64,000 nt of DNA from Streptomyces flavofungini (GTDB taxonomy: Bacteria; Actinomycetota; Actinomycetes; Streptomycetales; Streptomycetaceae): the NCBI RefSeq assembly GCF_014650815.1, contig NZ_BMVR01000006.1, forward strand, positions 115,912-179,911, read 5' to 3'. Shown here in pieces: positions 1 through 8,647 of this stretch; within the stretch, counting starts at the first letter, position 1; each line of letters opens with the position of its first letter. The notes below the pieces were generated by a model. The model made no database searches, had not been told where the DNA came from, and saw only the letters and a list, made by a program, of their open reading frames with translations. The position numbers and the translations under genes are program-made.

Positions 1-26
1 CCCCCCCCCCCCCCCCCCCCCCCCCC
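1..26. repeat. 26-base poly-C run at window edge
   Basis: The first 26 bases are all C. Nothing else in the window has a homopolymer close to this length. It may be a genuine homopolymer tract, or a base-calling or assembly artefact at a contig or junction edge. Confidence 0.9.
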
Positions 27-41
27 GGCCGAAACCAGACC

Positions 42-76
42 ATGGCCCCCGCAGCCCGAGTTCCTGCGGGGGCCAT
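42..76. terminator. Hairpin terminator of an upstream gene
   Basis: Two perfect 13-base arms (42-54 and 64-76, ATGGCCCCCGCAG and its complement) enclose a 9-base loop. There is no U tract, as is usual for Streptomyces terminators. It precedes the first gene by 200 bases and probably ends a unit outside the window. The rest of 77-275 shows no gene that I can support and presumably carries the promoter of the kinase at 276. Confidence 0.7.
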
Positions 77-275
77 CACCCTGTGAAGCCAGACCCGGAC
101 GCCGCACCGGGACCTCCCCGCCGGACCCCGGCCGTCGTCCACGGGCCGGAGGAGCCGTGAGCCGGCGGGACCACCGGTCCACCGCCCGGCGCAACCGTAC
201 GATGCCCCACAGGCGTCGCACAGTTCGGCCGGGCGAGGGGTCCGGCGGACGGCGGGACGAGGGGGTACGCGAGGC

Positions 276-2738
276 ATGGCTGGGGCCAGGCGTGAGACGT
301 CCGTCGAGGTCGGGGGGTACCGGCTCGTCGTCCGGCTCGGGGCGGGCGGCATGGGCCAGGTGCACCTCGCGCGCTCCGCGTCCGGTCGCCCCGTCGCCGT
401 GAAGACCGTGCACCCGCACCTCGCCGCCGAGCCCGAGTTCCGCGAGCGGTTCCGCCGCGAGACGGCCGCCGCCCGCGCCGTCACCGGCCCGTACACCGCC
501 GCCGTACTCGACGCCGACCCGGACGCCGCACAACCCTGGCTCGCCACCGAGTTCTGCGCCGGACCCGTCCTCACCGGCGCCGTGTCCGCGCACGGCCCCC
601 TCACCGCCGCCGATCTCGCCGCGCTCGGCGCCTCCCTGGCCGAAGCCCTCACCGCCGTGCACGCGGCGGGTCTCGTCCACCGCGACCTCAAGCCGTCCAA
701 CGTCGTCGTCACCCGCGACGGCCCCAAAGTCCTCGACTTCGGCATCGCCAAGAGCGCCGCCGACGACAGTCTCACCGCCACCGACGAGGCCATCGGCTCC
801 CCCGGCTTCATCGCCCCGGAACAGCTCGCGCGCGGCGCCGACGACGCCCGCCCCGGGCCGCCCGCCGACGTGTTCGCCCTCGGCGCTCTCCTCGCCCTCG
901 CGGTCACGGGCCGCGCCCCCTTCGGCGCGGATGGCGCGGCCCGCGTCCTGTACCGCACCCTCCACGAGGCCCCCGACCTCGACGGCGTCCCGGACCCCGA
1001 CCTGCGCGCCTTCCTGGCCCGCTGCCTCACCCGCGACCCGGCCGACCGGCCGACGGTCCGGCAGGTCCTGGACTGGTGCGCGGGGAGGGCGGAGGGGACG
1101 CCGTGGTGGGAGCGGGGTGCCGCGGCCGAGCTGATACGGCGTCATGAGGACGATGTGGCTCGGGTGTTGGGGAGTGGAGAGGAGGGTGGGGCGGTGGCGC
1201 CCGGGGCTTCACCGATGCTCGGGACGGCGGTGTCCGAGGCGCCATCGGTTCCCGGGACGGGGGCGCCTGAGACTCCGGTTCTCGGAACGGGGGCAACTGA
1301 GGCTTCCGCGCTCGGGACGGCGGCCCCTGAGGCGCCGCCGTCCCGAGCGCCGCGGTCGCCCAACCGGCAGCCGACCGACCGGCAGCCGACCGACACCCCC
1401 GGCCCCACCGACACCCCTCCCCCCGCCGACCACCGCCCCTCCCGCCGCCGTCTCCTCCTCTGGGGCGGCGGCGCCCTGGCCGCCGCCGCGGGCGTCACCG
1501 GTACGGCCATCGCCCTCCAGGACGGCGGCGGAGGCGGGAGCGAGAAGGACGCGGGCTCGCCGAAGCGGCCGTCGGACACGACGGCCCGGGGGCGGGTCCT
1601 GTGGAGCCGGGACGTGAGCGAACTCCGTTCCCACAGCAGCCTGGTGCGCCGGGGAGACGATCTCTACCTGGTCGCCGCCGACTCCCTCACCTGCCTGGAG
1701 GCCCGCTCCAACACCGAGCGCTGGGTGTACCCCGCGGAGCAGTTGCAGAGCGTGGACCGCCACCGCGACACGGTCTACGTCCTCCGCGACGACCTCTTCG
1801 AACCCGAGATGCACGCGCTGAACGCCACCACCGGCCGCAAGGTGTGGACGTCCCCCTTCCCCCGCCTCAACCCGAAGCGCCGCGCCCAGGGCCTGCCCGC
1901 CTTCGACGGCGACAACAGCGGGCTGGAGGGCAGCCAGGGGAGGTTCCTGCTGGCCGGGGACGTGCTGTGCTTCCTGACGTACGCCCCGTACGACACCATG
2001 TGGGCGCGGCGCGCCGCCTGGGGGCGGCGCTGGCGGGCATACGGGTTCGACGCGCGGACGCGCGAGGCCCTGTGGTTCCACGAGGGCGCCGCCGCCGGGG
2101 TGATCGGCGTGGACGAGGCGGGCGGGCGGATCGCCGTGGCCGCGTCCGCGAACCCGGGGACGGCGGGCTCGGACGACTACGCGCGGCGGGACCCGCTGGT
2201 CGTCCTGCGCGCGGCGGACGGCAAGGTGGAGCGGACGGTACGCGACGGGGCGCGGCACCCCCGCGCGCACCCGGGCGCGAAGGGCACGGCCTGCTACCCG
2301 AGCCGCACCGCGATCCGCGCCGTCGACCTCGCCACGGGCCGCGTCCGCTGGACCCGCCGCCTGGACTCGCCGACGGCCGTCACCGCGGTGCCGACGCGCG
2401 GCATGCTGCTCGCCGCGACGTCCGAGGGCATCAGCGGGTACGCGGCCACGTCCGGCGGCAAGCCCCGGTGGACCCGCGCCGACGTCGAGGAACTCACCGC
2501 CGCCGACGGCTCGTTGCTGACGTCCGACGGCCATGTGTACGTCGTGGGCCCCGAGCCGGGCACGACCGGCGAGCCCGACTGGGGCCTGCACGCCCTGGAC
2601 GTCCGCACCGGCCGCACGGCCTGGGCGGCCCGCGCCACCGGCCTCACCTCGGTGAAGGCGGCCGCCGCGGCGCCGGACGTGATCCACCTGTACGCGGAGG
2701 GAACGGTCGTGGCGATAGCACCCCCGGAGCACTCATGA
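276..2738 (+). CDS. Ser/Thr protein kinase with PQQ-type beta-propeller
   Basis: Membrane-bound Hanks-type kinase of 820 aa. The kinase domain occupies about residues 14-270: glycine loop GAGGMG (22-27), ATP-binding Lys43 in AVK, catalytic HRDLKPSN with Asp137, DFG at 154-156 and APE at 180-182, so it should be active. A Pro/Thr/Gly-rich linker with a degenerate 10-residue repeat follows. A single membrane segment lies at about 390-412. The remaining ~400 residues repeat aromatic/Gly-Lys motifs of PQQ-like propeller blades and would lie outside the cell as a sensor. The ATG at 276 is chosen because the kinase fold begins just after it. A homologous kinase lies directly downstream. The ligand and phosphorylation targets cannot be inferred. 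Confidence 0.93.
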   Translation: MAGARRETSVEVGGYRLVVRLGAGGMGQVHLARSASGRPVAVKTVHPHLAAEPEFRERFRRETAAARAVTGPYTAAVLDADPDAAQPWLATEFCAGPVLTGAVSAHGPLTAADLAALGASLAEALTAVHAAGLVHRDLKPSNVVVTRDGPKVLDFGIAKSAADDSLTATDEAIGSPGFIAPEQLARGADDARPGPPADVFALGALLALAVTGRAPFGADGAARVLYRTLHEAPDLDGVPDPDLRAFLARCLTRDPADRPTVRQVLDWCAGRAEGTPWWERGAAAELIRRHEDDVARVLGSGEEGGAVAPGASPMLGTAVSEAPSVPGTGAPETPVLGTGATEASALGTAAPEAPPSRAPRSPNRQPTDRQPTDTPGPTDTPPPADHRPSRRRLLLWGGGALAAAAGVTGTAIALQDGGGGGSEKDAGSPKRPSDTTARGRVLWSRDVSELRSHSSLVRRGDDLYLVAADSLTCLEARSNTERWVYPAEQLQSVDRHRDTVYVLRDDLFEPEMHALNATTGRKVWTSPFPRLNPKRRAQGLPAFDGDNSGLEGSQGRFLLAGDVLCFLTYAPYDTMWARRAAWGRRWRAYGFDARTREALWFHEGAAAGVIGVDEAGGRIAVAASANPGTAGSDDYARRDPLVVLRAADGKVERTVRDGARHPRAHPGAKGTACYPSRTAIRAVDLATGRVRWTRRLDSPTAVTAVPTRGMLLAATSEGISGYAATSGGKPRWTRADVEELTAADGSLLTSDGHVYVVGPEPGTTGEPDWGLHALDVRTGRTAWAARATGLTSVKAAAAAPDVIHLYAEGTVVAIAPPEHS
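1218..1340 (+). repeat. Degenerate ~30-bp in-frame repeats in kinase linker
   Basis: Four units of 30-33 bases, each beginning C(T/C)CGG(G/A)ACGG, encode variants of the decapeptide LGT-A/G-x-x-E-A-x-x. They form the low-complexity linker between the kinase domain and the membrane segment of the gene at 276-2738. The in-frame unit length allows expansion or contraction without disrupting the protein. Confidence 0.75.
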
Positions 2739-2835
2739 GACCCGCGCCCGGCCGCCCCGGGCACCAGAGCGGCTCCGCCCCCTCCGCTGACCCCAGCCGC
2801 CCCGGCCGCCCCACCCGACCGAACGGCACCCCCCT

Positions 2836-5280
2836 ATGACCTCCCCCCTCCTCGCCGAGGACCCCAGAACCCTGGGCGGGCACCGGCTCCTGTCCCGGCT
2901 CGGGGCGGGCGGCATGGGGCAGGTGTACCTGGCCCGGAGCCCGGGCGGGCGACTGCTCGCCGTGAAGACGGTCCACGAACACCTCGCCGCCGACGCGAAG
3001 TTCAGGGAGCGTTTCCGTCGGGAGGCCACCGCCGCGCGGGCCGTCACCGGGGCCCATACGGCCGCCGTGGTGGACGCCGACCCCGACGCCGAGGTGCCGT
3101 GGCTCGCCACCGCCTACCTGCCGGGGGTCACCCTGCGCCAGGCCGTCGCCGCCACCGGCCCCCTGACCGCCGATGTCACCCGGGCGCTCGCCGCCGCCCT
3201 CGCCGAGGCCCTCGCCAGCATCCACGCCGCGGGCATCGTGCACCGCGACCTGAAGCCGTCCAACGTCCTGATCACCGCGGACGGCCCCCGCGTCATCGAC
3301 TTCGGCATCGCCCGCGCGACCGGCGACCACGCCCACGGGCCGCTGACCGCCACCGGGTCGATGCTCGGTACGCCCGGCTACATGGCCCCCGAGCAGATCC
3401 TCGGCGGCCCCACCGGACCCGCCACCGACGTGTTCGCCCTCGGCGCGGTCCTCGCCTTCGCGGCGACCGGCGCGGGGCCGTTCGGCGCCGGGCCGGTCGC
3501 CGTCCTCCTCTACCGCGCGGCGCATGAGGACCCGGACCTCGCCCGTGTCCCGGCGGACGAGGGGCTGCGTGAGTTGATCGCGTCCTGCCTCCGGCGGGAC
3601 CCGACCGGACGCCCCGGCGTCGGCGCCGTACTCCGTAGGACCTCCAGGTCCGACAGTCCCCTCTGGTGGTGCGACGAACCGCTTCGCGCCCTCATCGCCG
3701 GGGCCGTTCCACCGGACGGCGAGCAGGAGTGGGCGGGCGGGGCCGTCGCCCTGGGTGTGGGGCCCACCCGGGCGGGAGCCGCCGACACGTCCCCGCGGCC
3801 CTCGGCGCACTCCGCCCCGGCCGAGCCCGCCGAGGCCCCGCCACGGACCACGTCCACCACAACGACGGCCGCGGCCCCCGCAGCGGCCCCGGCCGCCCGG
3901 ACCACGCCGACCCGCTCCCACCGCCACCGCACCCTCGCCCGCCGCTCCGCCCTCGCCCTCGGCGGCGGCGGGCTCCTCGCCCTGATGGGGTGGGCCATCA
4001 GCACCGCGCCGCCCGGCGACCGGCGGCAGGACCGGAGTGACGAGGGATCGCTGAGCCTGCGCAAGGGACGGAGCACCCCGGGGGCGACCCGGTGGACGCT
4101 GGCCCTGGACGACGCGCTCGGCGACAGCCTCGACGGGCTGCTGCTCGCGGGCGGCACCGTGTTCGTGCGCGGGCCGGAACGCGGCACCTCGCTGGGTGGT
4201 GCGACGGTCCACGCGGTCCGTGCGGCCGACGGCGTCGAGCGGTGGCGGCGGGACGGCGGTACGCGGTCCGCGTCCGCGCTGTGGGGCGTGAGCAACGGGC
4301 TCCTGATCGCGCCGGACGTGCTCGCGGAGGTCGTGGACGTAACGACGGGAAAGCCGTGGCCGGTGCGGGACGCCTGGCCGTCGTCGGGGACCACGCGGTG
4401 GTTCGCGGTGGCGGGCGAACGCCTTGTGACGCTGCACGTGACCGGCTCGTCGAAGGACCCGGAGCTGCGGCTGCGCACCCTGCCCGGCGGCACCGCGCCC
4501 GGCCGCCGCAAGGACGTGCCCGACTGGCTGCCCCCGGCGGTCTCCGGGTCGTCGCTGCTGCTCGCGCCGGAGCCCGCGGCGCTGGTGGAGGGGGCGTCCT
4601 GCGTGGACGCGCGCACGGGCGCCGCGCTCTGGACGTACCGGCACCTCACGGACGACGACCGGGCGGTGGCCGCGCCCGTGACGCTCCCGCGGAAGGGCTC
4701 GCGCGGCCCGCGCTTCGCGCTCCTGACGGAGGAGTCCGACCTGCATCTGATCGACGCAGGGGACGGCAGGCGGCTGGCGCGGCGGCGCCTCGGCCTGGCG
4801 GCGGGCCGGGGTACGACGGCCGTGGGGCAGGCCGCCGGGGTGGGCCTGGTGCTCGGCGGTGGCCGGCTCGTCGGCTTCGACCCACGGGACGGCGGGGAGT
4901 TGTGGGACCACGCCTCGGCGGGGCTCGACGCGAGCTGGCCGCGCCGGGCGGGCGGCGTGCGCGGACCGGTGACCGCCGACGGCGTGCTCGTGCACTGGAC
5001 GGACACCAACACCCTTCAGGGCGTCGACGTCCGCGACGGCCGCAAGCCGCTGTGGACGGCGTCGTTCGACGCGACCGGCCAGCGCCCGCCCGCCATCGGC
5101 GGCGACACCGTCTACGTCACGGCGGGCCGCGAGGTCCGCGCCCTCGGCCTGCGCGACGGCGAGCGGCGGGCGCGGTGGCGCCTCGACGGCACGGCCACCG
5201 CGCTCACGGCCGACGGCGACGGCTGGTACGCGCTCGTCGGCGGGACCTCCGCGCGGGCCGTCAACGCGCCCGCACGGTGA
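2836..5280 (+). CDS. Ser/Thr protein kinase with PQQ-type beta-propeller
   Basis: Paralogue of the preceding gene (814 aa), in the same orientation 97 bases downstream. Kinase domain about 14-275: GAGGMG loop, Lys44, HRDLKPSN with Asp138, DFG at 155-157 and the activation loop ending MAPEQ. An Ala/Thr/Pro-rich linker precedes one membrane segment at about 368-391. The C-terminal ~400 residues are propeller-like (repeats of LLLA...GG and LWTYRH-type blades), predicted outside the membrane. The two N-terminal halves are nearly collinear while the sensor halves diverge, so the pair looks like a tandem duplication with different ligand specificity. No strong ribosome site precedes the ATG; coupling to the upstream gene is possible. 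Confidence 0.92.
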   Translation: MTSPLLAEDPRTLGGHRLLSRLGAGGMGQVYLARSPGGRLLAVKTVHEHLAADAKFRERFRREATAARAVTGAHTAAVVDADPDAEVPWLATAYLPGVTLRQAVAATGPLTADVTRALAAALAEALASIHAAGIVHRDLKPSNVLITADGPRVIDFGIARATGDHAHGPLTATGSMLGTPGYMAPEQILGGPTGPATDVFALGAVLAFAATGAGPFGAGPVAVLLYRAAHEDPDLARVPADEGLRELIASCLRRDPTGRPGVGAVLRRTSRSDSPLWWCDEPLRALIAGAVPPDGEQEWAGGAVALGVGPTRAGAADTSPRPSAHSAPAEPAEAPPRTTSTTTTAAAPAAAPAARTTPTRSHRHRTLARRSALALGGGGLLALMGWAISTAPPGDRRQDRSDEGSLSLRKGRSTPGATRWTLALDDALGDSLDGLLLAGGTVFVRGPERGTSLGGATVHAVRAADGVERWRRDGGTRSASALWGVSNGLLIAPDVLAEVVDVTTGKPWPVRDAWPSSGTTRWFAVAGERLVTLHVTGSSKDPELRLRTLPGGTAPGRRKDVPDWLPPAVSGSSLLLAPEPAALVEGASCVDARTGAALWTYRHLTDDDRAVAAPVTLPRKGSRGPRFALLTEESDLHLIDAGDGRRLARRRLGLAAGRGTTAVGQAAGVGLVLGGGRLVGFDPRDGGELWDHASAGLDASWPRRAGGVRGPVTADGVLVHWTDTNTLQGVDVRDGRKPLWTASFDATGQRPPAIGGDTVYVTAGREVRALGLRDGERRARWRLDGTATALTADGDGWYALVGGTSARAVNAPAR

Positions 5281-5302
5281 GCGAGTTGGAGGCAGGCGGA
5301 CG

Positions 5303-6781
5303 TCAGGGGCGCTGGCGGCGCCACGGCCCCCTGATCGCCAGCATGATGCCCGGCGTCTGGATGTTGGCGTACAGCGTCCGGCCGTCGGGCGAGAAGGTGA
5401 CGCCCGTGAACTCGCTGTAGGACGGCTTCTCGGGGGTGCCCGCGTTCAGTTCGTTGCGGGCGATGGGGTACGTGCGCCCGCGCTCCGTCGCGCCGAACAG
5501 GTGCTGGACGCCGTCGCCGTCCTCGGCGATGACGAGTCCGCCGTAGGGCGAGACGGTGATGTTGTCCGGGCCGTCGTACGCGCCGTCCTCACCCGGGTCG
5601 GTATTCACGCCCAGCAGCACCTTCAGGGTCAGCGTGCGGCGGCCCGGGTGGTAGAACCACACCTGCCCGTCGTGCTGTTCGGGGCTCTCGGCACGGGCGT
5701 ACGAGGAGACGATGTACGTGCCGCCGTCACCCCACCACATGCCTTCGAGCTTGCGGGCGCGGGTGACAGCGCCGGTGTCGAACTGCTCGCGCACCGGGAC
5801 CGTACGGGCGTCGCGGTCCTCGACCTCCACCCAGTCGACGCCGTACACGGTGCCGATGCGGGTGGCGCGGGCGAGGTCGTCGACGAAGCGGCCGCCGGAG
5901 TCGTAGCACTTGAGGGCCTTGAGGACACCGGCGTCGTCGGCCAGGGTGCGCAGCTTGCCGCGGCCGTGCCGGAACCCGTGCGGCGGGGTCCAGCGGTAGA
6001 GGAGGCCGTTGGGGCTCGCGGCGTCCTCGGTGAGGTAGAGGTGGCCGCGCCTGGGGTCGACGACGACCGCCTCGTGGGCGTAGCGGCCGAGGGCCTTGAC
6101 GGGCTTGGGGTCGCGGTTGGCCCGCCGGTCGTAGGGGTCGACTTCGAAGACGTAGCCGTGGTCCTTGGTCATGCCGTTCTGACCGGCCCGGTCCTCGGTC
6201 TCCTCGCAGGTGAGCCAGGTGCCCCAAGGGGTGGAGCCGCCCGCGCAGTTGGTGGCCGTGCCCGCGACGCCGACCCACTCGGCGACCTCGCCGCCGCGGC
6301 GGACCTCGACGACGGTGCAGCCACCGGCCGCGGCCGGGTCGTAGACGAGCCCGTCGGTGAGCGGCACCGGGAACTTCGCCTTGGTGCGGGGGCCGCCCAG
6401 CTCGTGGTTGTTGACGAGCAGGGTCACCCCGCGCGGGCCCTCGAAGGCGGCGGTGCCGTCGTGGTGGGAGGGCGTGAACTCGCCGGTGTCCAGCTTCGTC
6501 CTGCCGCTGTGCGTGATGACGCGGTACGAGAATCCGGCGGGGAGGGCGAGCAGGCCCTCGGGGTCGGGCAGGAGCGGGCCGTAGCCGGGAGCGCCGTGCC
6601 CGTGCCCGTGGCCGTCGTACGCGTCGAGGCCGTCGGGGGCGTCCGCCCCGGCCACCTCCGGGTCCTGTGCGGCGAGCGCGCCGGGCGCGGTGGCGAGCGC
6701 GCCGACGCTGCCTGCGAGGGCGACGCCCGCCCCGGTGATCGCTGATCGTCTGGCGAAGTCCCTGCGGGTGAGCGACGGCAT
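5303..6781 (-). CDS. PhoX-family (DUF839) secreted phosphatase-like protein
   Basis: A 492-aa exported protein. The N-terminus carries a twin-arginine signal (LTRRDFARRSAI, then a hydrophobic Ala/Gly stretch ending AAQD), so it should leave the cell folded through Tat. The mature part shows hallmarks of the PhoX/DUF839 propeller family: NNHELGG, GGSTPWGTWLTCEETED, GYVFEVDP and YAHEAVVVDP. Characterised PhoX enzymes are Ca/Fe-dependent phosphomonoesterases; substrate and activity here are inferred. An AGGAG ribosome site lies 6 bases before the ATG. It converges on the kinase gene with only 22 bases between stops. No Pho box was recognised upstream. Confidence 0.85.
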   Translation of the reverse strand: MPSLTRRDFARRSAITGAGVALAGSVGALATAPGALAAQDPEVAGADAPDGLDAYDGHGHGHGAPGYGPLLPDPEGLLALPAGFSYRVITHSGRTKLDTGEFTPSHHDGTAAFEGPRGVTLLVNNHELGGPRTKAKFPVPLTDGLVYDPAAAGGCTVVEVRRGGEVAEWVGVAGTATNCAGGSTPWGTWLTCEETEDRAGQNGMTKDHGYVFEVDPYDRRANRDPKPVKALGRYAHEAVVVDPRRGHLYLTEDAASPNGLLYRWTPPHGFRHGRGKLRTLADDAGVLKALKCYDSGGRFVDDLARATRIGTVYGVDWVEVEDRDARTVPVREQFDTGAVTRARKLEGMWWGDGGTYIVSSYARAESPEQHDGQVWFYHPGRRTLTLKVLLGVNTDPGEDGAYDGPDNITVSPYGGLVIAEDGDGVQHLFGATERGRTYPIARNELNAGTPEKPSYSEFTGVTFSPDGRTLYANIQTPGIMLAIRGPWRRQRP

Positions 6782-7174
6782 GGTTTCTCCTGAGGGCGCG
6801 TGCGACCGGGCCTGCTGTCGGCGACAGATTCCCGCTCACGCATAAACGGCGGTTGAACGAGGGCCGACTTCCGCGGTGGTTTTCCGGATGCTCGCATTCG
6901 GCCCTTCCGCCCGACGGCGCGTCGCGCCTGCGCGCCCGAGCCCGCCGGGCCGCACGTGGAGCGGCGTACATTGCGCGCGCGTTACTGGTCGGAAGAGACT
7001 TCGTATTTCCGGAAGAATCTTCGTAAACAAGGTCAACAGGAGCGGACCATCAGTAAAGGCAAGATTTCGCGCAGAACGCCTTGACCGCCGGTGGCCCCGG
7101 CAATAGACACCCAGGTACGCATCCCGCAGGAACACCTGCGGAACCGCATCACCCACGCGGGGAGGCGAGCCGGA
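6782..7174. promoter_or_regulatory. Divergent intergenic region with reduced GC content
   Basis: This 393-base region separates phoX (leftward) from the protease locus (rightward). Its right half, about 6960-7085, is clearly less GC-rich than the neighbouring genes and holds the tandem palindromes at 6990-7025. I see no reading frame with normal codon bias in it. It probably contains the promoters of both flanking units. Confidence 0.5.
6990..7025. promoter_or_regulatory. Tandem palindromic operator-like repeats
   Basis: Two 16-base copies, CGGAAGAGACTTCGTA (6990-7005) and CGGAAGAATCTTCGTA (7010-7025), are separated by TTTC, giving a 20-base period or about two helical turns. Each copy contains an inverted repeat (GAAG-n3-CTTC; the second extends to GAAGA-A-TCTTC). 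This arrangement is typical of a cooperatively bound regulator site. It lies about 150 bases upstream of the gene at 7175. The regulator is unknown. Confidence 0.55.
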
Positions 7175-7411
7175 GTGGACGCACACCAGGCCCGCACCCT
7201 CCATGAGAGCCGGCTGATGAGGCTGGCCAATGTCACCGGAGTAGGCACCGGCAGGGACGAACACTCGGGCGCGGACGTGATCGTCGTCTTCGTCACGCAT
7301 CGGGTGCCCCGTGACCGGCTCCGGGACGAAGACGTGGTTCCGGACGTACTCGACGGCGTGCCCGTGCGCGTCCTTGCCATCGGCGACGTCGGCGCACAGG
7401 GCGACGCCTGA
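7175..7411 (+). CDS. Small protein, free copy of the adjacent protease's N-terminal domain
   Basis: Predicted 78-aa soluble protein. I chose the GTG at 7175 because GGAGG (7161-7165) lies 9 bases before it. Residues from about RLANVTGVG to LAIGDVGAQ align along their whole length with residues 33-97 of the protease encoded next door (PLANVVGFG ... LAVGHVAAQ). Shared features include VVFVT or LVFVT followed by a VP motif, then a DVVP or DVIP motif. It has no signal peptide or catalytic triad. It lies 51 bases upstream of the protease gene on the same strand and is probably cotranscribed. Its function is unknown; an inhibitor, chaperone or regulatory-subunit role is only inference. Confidence 0.7.
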   Translation: MDAHQARTLHESRLMRLANVTGVGTGRDEHSGADVIVVFVTHRVPRDRLRDEDVVPDVLDGVPVRVLAIGDVGAQGDA

Positions 7412-7462
7412 GACGTCTGCCGGAACCCGGGACTTCACCACAAGGGGAAGAGGTGGTCTGGC

Positions 7463-8620
7463 GTGAGCCAGCCCGAATTGATGCGAGGACCCACCGGCGG
7501 CACGCTCAGCGACAGTTCCCGCCAGCAGGCGATGACCGACTTCATGCGGCGCGAACAGCCGCTCGCGAACGTGGTCGGCTTCGGCCACGGCGTGAAGTGG
7601 AGCGACGGCCGGCCCACCGGCGAGCCCGCCGTGCTCGTGTTCGTCACCCAGAAGGTGCCCGAATCACTGCTCCCCGAACGGGATGTGATTCCACGCCAGA
7701 TGGACGACGGCACCCCCACGGACATCCTGGCCGTCGGCCACGTGGCCGCGCAGCGCCAGCAGCGCAGGTCCGTGCGCGGCGAGGACCGCTCCTCGCTGAC
7801 GTACGACGCCGACGGCTCGGTCAGCGAACAGCTCGCCGGTCTGTCCCAGCCCCGGCTCGAAGAACTCGGCGGGCTCGGCGCGTTCGAGCCGCAGCTGCTC
7901 AAGCGCCGGATGCGGCCGAGCCCCTCGGGCTTCTCGGTCGGCAACGTCCGCGTGACCGCGGGCACCCTCGGCAGCGTGGTGTACGACTTCCTGCCCGGCG
8001 CGTCCGTCGACCCGCCCGGCCCCGGACTCGGCGTGCCCGCGAAGTTCTACATCCTCTCCAACAACCACGTGCTCGCCGACTCCAACCGGGCCCAGCTGGG
8101 CAGCGCCATCGTGCAGCCCGGTGTGTTCGACGGCGGCCAGGACCCCGTCGACCGGATCGCGACACTGGACCGCTTCATCACCATCCAGTTCGCCCCGCAG
8201 ATCCCGCTGGAGCGGCACAACAACGTCGTCGACGCGGCGCTCGGCACCGTCGACTTCCAGGACGCGACCCGCGAGCAGTACTTCAGCGGGGCGCCGCGCG
8301 CCTGGCGGCGCAAGGCCAACGTGGCCGTCGGCGACCTCGTCAAGAAGTCCGGCCGCACGACGAACATCAGCTTCGGCCGGATCGTCTCCGTCGACGCCAC
8401 CATCGACGTCAACTACGGCACCGCGGGCACCGCCCGCTTCAAGGACCAGATCCTCACCACCAACATCTCCGCCGGTGGCGACTCCGGTTCCCTGGTGACC
8501 TCGCTCGACAACGTGGCGCTCGGCCTGCTCTTCGCGGGCTCCTCGACCGTCACCGTCGTCAACCACATCGAGAACGTCCGCGCGCTGCTGCGCGTCGAGA
8601 TCGCCGAGCAGCTGGCCTGA
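7463..8620 (+). CDS. Cytoplasmic trypsin-fold serine protease with unusual N-terminal domain
   Basis: A 385-aa protein starting at GTG 7463, preceded by AAGGGGAAGAGG. Residues about 30-97 form a small domain that also exists as the separate 78-aa protein just upstream. Residues about 160-385 look like a chymotrypsin-fold protease: His202 in LSNNHVLA, Asp257 in NNVVDAALG, and Ser341 in the GGDSGS nucleophile motif, in the correct order. No signal peptide or membrane segment is visible, which is unusual for bacterial trypsin-like enzymes. The domain order resembles what I remember of the NAL1-type proteases of plants and bacteria; that link is from memory and untested. Substrates are unknown. 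Confidence 0.8.
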   Translation: MSQPELMRGPTGGTLSDSSRQQAMTDFMRREQPLANVVGFGHGVKWSDGRPTGEPAVLVFVTQKVPESLLPERDVIPRQMDDGTPTDILAVGHVAAQRQQRRSVRGEDRSSLTYDADGSVSEQLAGLSQPRLEELGGLGAFEPQLLKRRMRPSPSGFSVGNVRVTAGTLGSVVYDFLPGASVDPPGPGLGVPAKFYILSNNHVLADSNRAQLGSAIVQPGVFDGGQDPVDRIATLDRFITIQFAPQIPLERHNNVVDAALGTVDFQDATREQYFSGAPRAWRRKANVAVGDLVKKSGRTTNISFGRIVSVDATIDVNYGTAGTARFKDQILTTNISAGGDSGSLVTSLDNVALGLLFAGSSTVTVVNHIENVRALLRVEIAEQLA

Positions 8621-8647
8621 CGCACGACTTCCCGGAGGGAGGGTTCC

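Noticed and set aside
1209..2732. Long minus-strand reading frame opposite the first kinase (507 codons)
   Set aside because: It is an antisense shadow typical of very GC-rich DNA. It has Arg/Gly/Ala-rich composition without a recognisable domain, whereas the opposite strand encodes an intact kinase and propeller.
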